From Acidobacteriota bacterium (GTDB taxonomy: Bacteria; Acidobacteriota; Blastocatellia; Pyrinomonadales; Pyrinomonadaceae): a DNA stretch of 64,000 bases. The stretch is from positions 1,069,501 to 1,133,500 of the forward strand of contig JADJBB010000025.1 in the NCBI GenBank assembly GCA_016703965.1, written 5' to 3'. Made by a program: the position numbers and the translations under genes. Positions 62,297 through 64,000 of this stretch are shown piece after piece; positions within the stretch are counted from its first letter, which is position 1; every line of letters starts with the position of its first letter. A model generated the notes under the pieces. The model was given only the letters and a program-made list of their open reading frames with translations. It ran no database searches and was not told the DNA's origin.

Positions 62297-62444
62297 AATA
62301 AAAGGACGCTCCTACCAGAACTTCAATCTAAAACCAAGATAAAATGGTGAATTGCCAAAACAGAAGGAATCTATACAGAAAAGCAAAAGACCATACGTCT
62401 CATGAAACTAACCAACCGAAAATTTTCGACAAAAATATCTGCCA

Positions 62445-62474
62445 AGTTTAGCCTGCTTTTCGCATTTCCGTCAA
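62445..62474 (-). promoter_or_regulatory. Candidate promoter of the giant gene
   Basis: On the minus strand TTGACG (62469-62474) and TAAACT (62445-62450) are 18 bp apart, about 150 nt upstream of the ATG. A Shine-Dalgarno TAGGAG lies 12 bases before the start codon. Confidence 0.5.
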
Positions 62475-62529
62475 TAGAAAATGACTATTTTGTAGCCAAC
62501 ACATCAGATGTTCGGTTGTGTCAGTAGAT

Positions 62530-62690
62530 GAACCTTCCGCTTTAGCGGTGACGGGTAGAAACTCATAGCTGGAGTTTACTCCGGAGCCTCATTAGATTGA
62601 GCAATCACATAAAATGAGATCCTTGGGAGGGGCAGCCCGAAGATCATTGGGTGATGTTTTGCAGCTAAAGCCGACGCCTCAACCAACCGA
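62530..62690. repeat. Cluster of short palindromes upstream of the giant gene
   Basis: CCGCTTTAGCGG (62537-62548), GGAGTTTACTCC (62571-62582) and CAGCTAAAGCCG (62662-62673) are short palindromic or GCTAAAGC-containing segments. No ORF or known riboswitch consensus is seen. They may be decayed dispersed repeats. Confidence 0.4.
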
Positions 62691-62705
62691 TCTCAGAAAA
62701 AGCAA

Positions 62706-62728
62706 AAGGCATCCCGAGCGGATGCCTT
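62706..62728 (-). terminator. Terminator belonging to the original tRNA locus
   Basis: AAGGCATCC/GGATGCCTT with a five-base loop, with T-runs in the minus-strand sense. It lies just downstream of the tRNA 3' fragment, as expected for the original tRNA gene's terminator. Confidence 0.75.
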
Positions 62729-62754
62729 AAAAATCAATAGCTTTTCGTAATAAT

Positions 62755-62800
62755 TGGTGATCCGAGCAGGACTCGAACCTGCGACCCAGTGGTTAAAAGC
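62755..62800 (-). tRNA. 3' fragment of a tRNA-Lys(TTT)-like gene (attachment-site copy)
   Basis: On the minus strand the sequence runs from the anticodon loop (CTTTTAA) through the variable loop, a perfect T-arm (GCAGG TTCGAGT CCTGC) and acceptor 3' strand to an encoded CCA. The upstream D-arm and 5' acceptor strand that would complete the cloverleaf are absent: the anticodon stem has no matching 5' strand. This is therefore a duplicated attachment core, not a functional tRNA; the intact gene should lie beyond the right edge. Confidence 0.75.
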
Positions 62801-62903
62801 CGGTTCTGACGGAACTTCTGCTCGGACTTAAAGGTTGATTAGCCCGTAGTTTGCTTGTCTTTTCGCTAGTATTCGGACTAAACTATTTATCGATTCCGAA
62901 CTC

Positions 62904-62927
62904 AAATAGATAAATAAATAGATAAAT
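62904..62927 (+). repeat. 12-bp tandem repeat at the integrase start
   Basis: AAATAGATAAAT occurs twice in tandem, the second copy overlapping the integrase ATG at 62926. It could be an integrase or excisionase arm site, or part of its promoter. Confidence 0.7.
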
Positions 62928-63962
62928 GGCCGCGACGTCCGAAAATCCCAAAAAGAAGAAACGCAAACGATACGGCTCATACGCATGGAAATCTCCTTCT
63001 GGCTATCTCTATGCCAGGGTGTTTGTAAAAAAGAGGACGGTTCAGTTAAGCCCATTTACCGCCGAGCCGATAACATAACACATGCTGAGCAACTTGGCGA
63101 GGAACTCAAACGTGAGTTTGAGAATAGAGGACAGGCCTTTATAGATGGCCGAAAAATGGCTTTGGTGAGCTTGCCGAATGGTACAAGAAAGAGTTCGTGA
63201 TTTCGCCCGTCTATGTTAACGGTATAAAGATCGAAGGAATGAGGACTTGGGAGCATGAGCAAAACAAGATTGATCGAATTGTTACTGGAATCGGGAAGAA
63301 GGTTCTCATTTCGGAAATCGATGAATCGACATTTCGAACCTTTCGCAAGAAGCGGATAAAAGACGGGGGTTAGCATTACTACAATAAACCGGGACTTTGA
63401 ATCAATTCGCGCCATGATGCGGAAAGCTTGGAAGAAGAAATGGTTAAAGGAGCTTCCGGATTTTGAGGACTTTATCCAAAAGGGGCTGGAAAATCGAAGA
63501 ACCGTCACCGTAACCTCAGGTCAGGAAAAGGTAATCCTCGAGGAAGCGAGGAAGGTGCGAATTGGCGAGGTGAGGTATGCCGTAGTCACGGAGAGAATGA
63601 AAAGGGCCTTCGAGGAACTTTGGAACGACCTAAGCAGACGGAAATTAATATCACAGAATGCGGCCGAACTCGATAATCTAATTTTTCCCCACAGCACTTT
63701 TAAAAAGTCGTGGAACATAGTACGTGAAGCCGCAGGTTTACCCGGTCTTAGGCTCCGTGATTTGCGTCGGGACTGGGTGACTAGATTGGGGCGTCTCGGC
63801 TACTCCGATAAACTCGCTCAGCGGGGTGCCGGGCATAAGAAGATGCAAACGAGCTTCGAATATACCGAATTTGACGAAACTGCCGCTTTGCAGGCAAAAG
63901 CACTACTTGATGGCGATAACCAATCATTTGATCAAATGAGCCTTTCAGAGCCCACTAAATAA
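62926..63962 (+). pseudogene. Tyrosine recombinase (integrase), multiply frameshifted
   Basis: Starts ATG at 62926 with a basic N-terminus (PKKKKRKRYGS). The frame shifts at about 63050 into IYRRADNITHAEQLGEEL, again at about 63158 into FGELAEWYKKEFVISPVYVNGI, and a third time in a G5 run at 63365-63369 into VSITTINRDFESIRAMMRKAWK. The catalytic region keeps LRLRDLRRDWVTR, GHKKMQ and SFEYTEFD (box II Arg, His and Tyr), but the segment with the first catalytic Arg and the catalytic Lys seems deleted between EEARKVR and IGEVRYAVV. The gene is probably dead. It sits 126 bp from the tRNA fragment, pointing into the element. Confidence 0.8.
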
Positions 63963-64000
63963 GCTCGCAGGAACGGATTGCCCTCTCGCACCCCAACCAA

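Noticed and set aside
62500..62700. Possible riboswitch (GEMM-like or other) upstream of the giant gene
   Set aside because: Short palindromes are present, but I could not match any known aptamer consensus, and the segment lies upstream of the candidate promoter.
62755..62830. Complete tRNA-Lys gene
   Set aside because: The anticodon stem, D-arm and 5' acceptor strand do not pair; only the 3' 46 nt are tRNA-like.

Overview
The window is bacterial chromosome, most likely from an Acidobacteriota lineage close to Blastocatellia/Pyrinomonadales. The support is a VWFA-related protein of the acidobacterial type, a YtxJ-like bacilliredoxin, an oversized secreted repeat protein, a secreted dipeptidase, a BNR-repeat protein and moderate GC content. 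No rRNA gene or intact tRNA is present, so the taxonomic call is inference. About 90% of the window is ordinary, intact, mostly vertical gene content. Novelty is concentrated in small repeats, an IS110 locus, a very large surface protein and an integration scar at the right end.

Left part (1-18.5 kb): the start of a division/cell-wall cluster on the minus strand (rsmH, ftsL-like, ftsI running off the window) with a clear sigma-70-type promoter and no mraZ; a ZIP metal transporter; a LuxR-type regulator; the phospholipid pair psd-pssA; a minus-strand surface-polysaccharide group (DegT aminotransferase, TPR protein, O-antigen ligase-like protein); nth; an OmpA-family envelope protein; an ABC exporter-yicC-gmk-rpoZ operon closed by a strong terminator; and ETF-ubiquinone oxidoreductase.

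Middle (18.5-34.8 kb): a DUF3142 lipoprotein, an IS110-family transposase broken by a single frameshift, a CPBP-type membrane protease with a shifted C-terminus, a 222-bp nested palindrome with 15-bp perfect terminal inverted repeats, a two-gene unit coding a small protein and a nucleotidyltransferase (toxin-antitoxin-like), mtnA, a DoxX-like protein, alpha-glucan phosphorylase, small redox and DUF proteins, a zinc-ribbon/TonB hybrid with a frameshift, an M16-like protein without the zinc motif, and ubiE. A REP-like palindrome (core CCGCCTGCGTAAGCGGGCGG) recurs in this part, twice as inverted pairs with nearly equal spacing, and once supplies the stop codon of mtnA.

Right part (35-64 kb): an operon coupling two DppB/DppC-type permeases with 5-oxoprolinase subunits PxpB, PxpC, PxpA and an NRAMP-like transporter; a VWFA protein; an M19 dipeptidase behind an unrecognised secreted protein with a possible Cys-His-Asp triad; a 1,051-residue BNR-repeat protein; a GH3 glycosidase with PA14 and fibronectin-III domains; and an 11-kb ORF for a 3,680-residue secreted mosaic of Ig-like, LamG, beta-helix and MBG domains. 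The window ends in the left boundary of an integrated element: a 46-nt 3' tRNA-Lys-like fragment with its terminator, then a tyrosine integrase gene damaged by several frameshifts and an apparent internal deletion.

Several genes carry one-base frameshifts. The 11-kb ORF is uninterrupted, so the indel error rate of the assembly is probably low, but read-level checking would settle each case.
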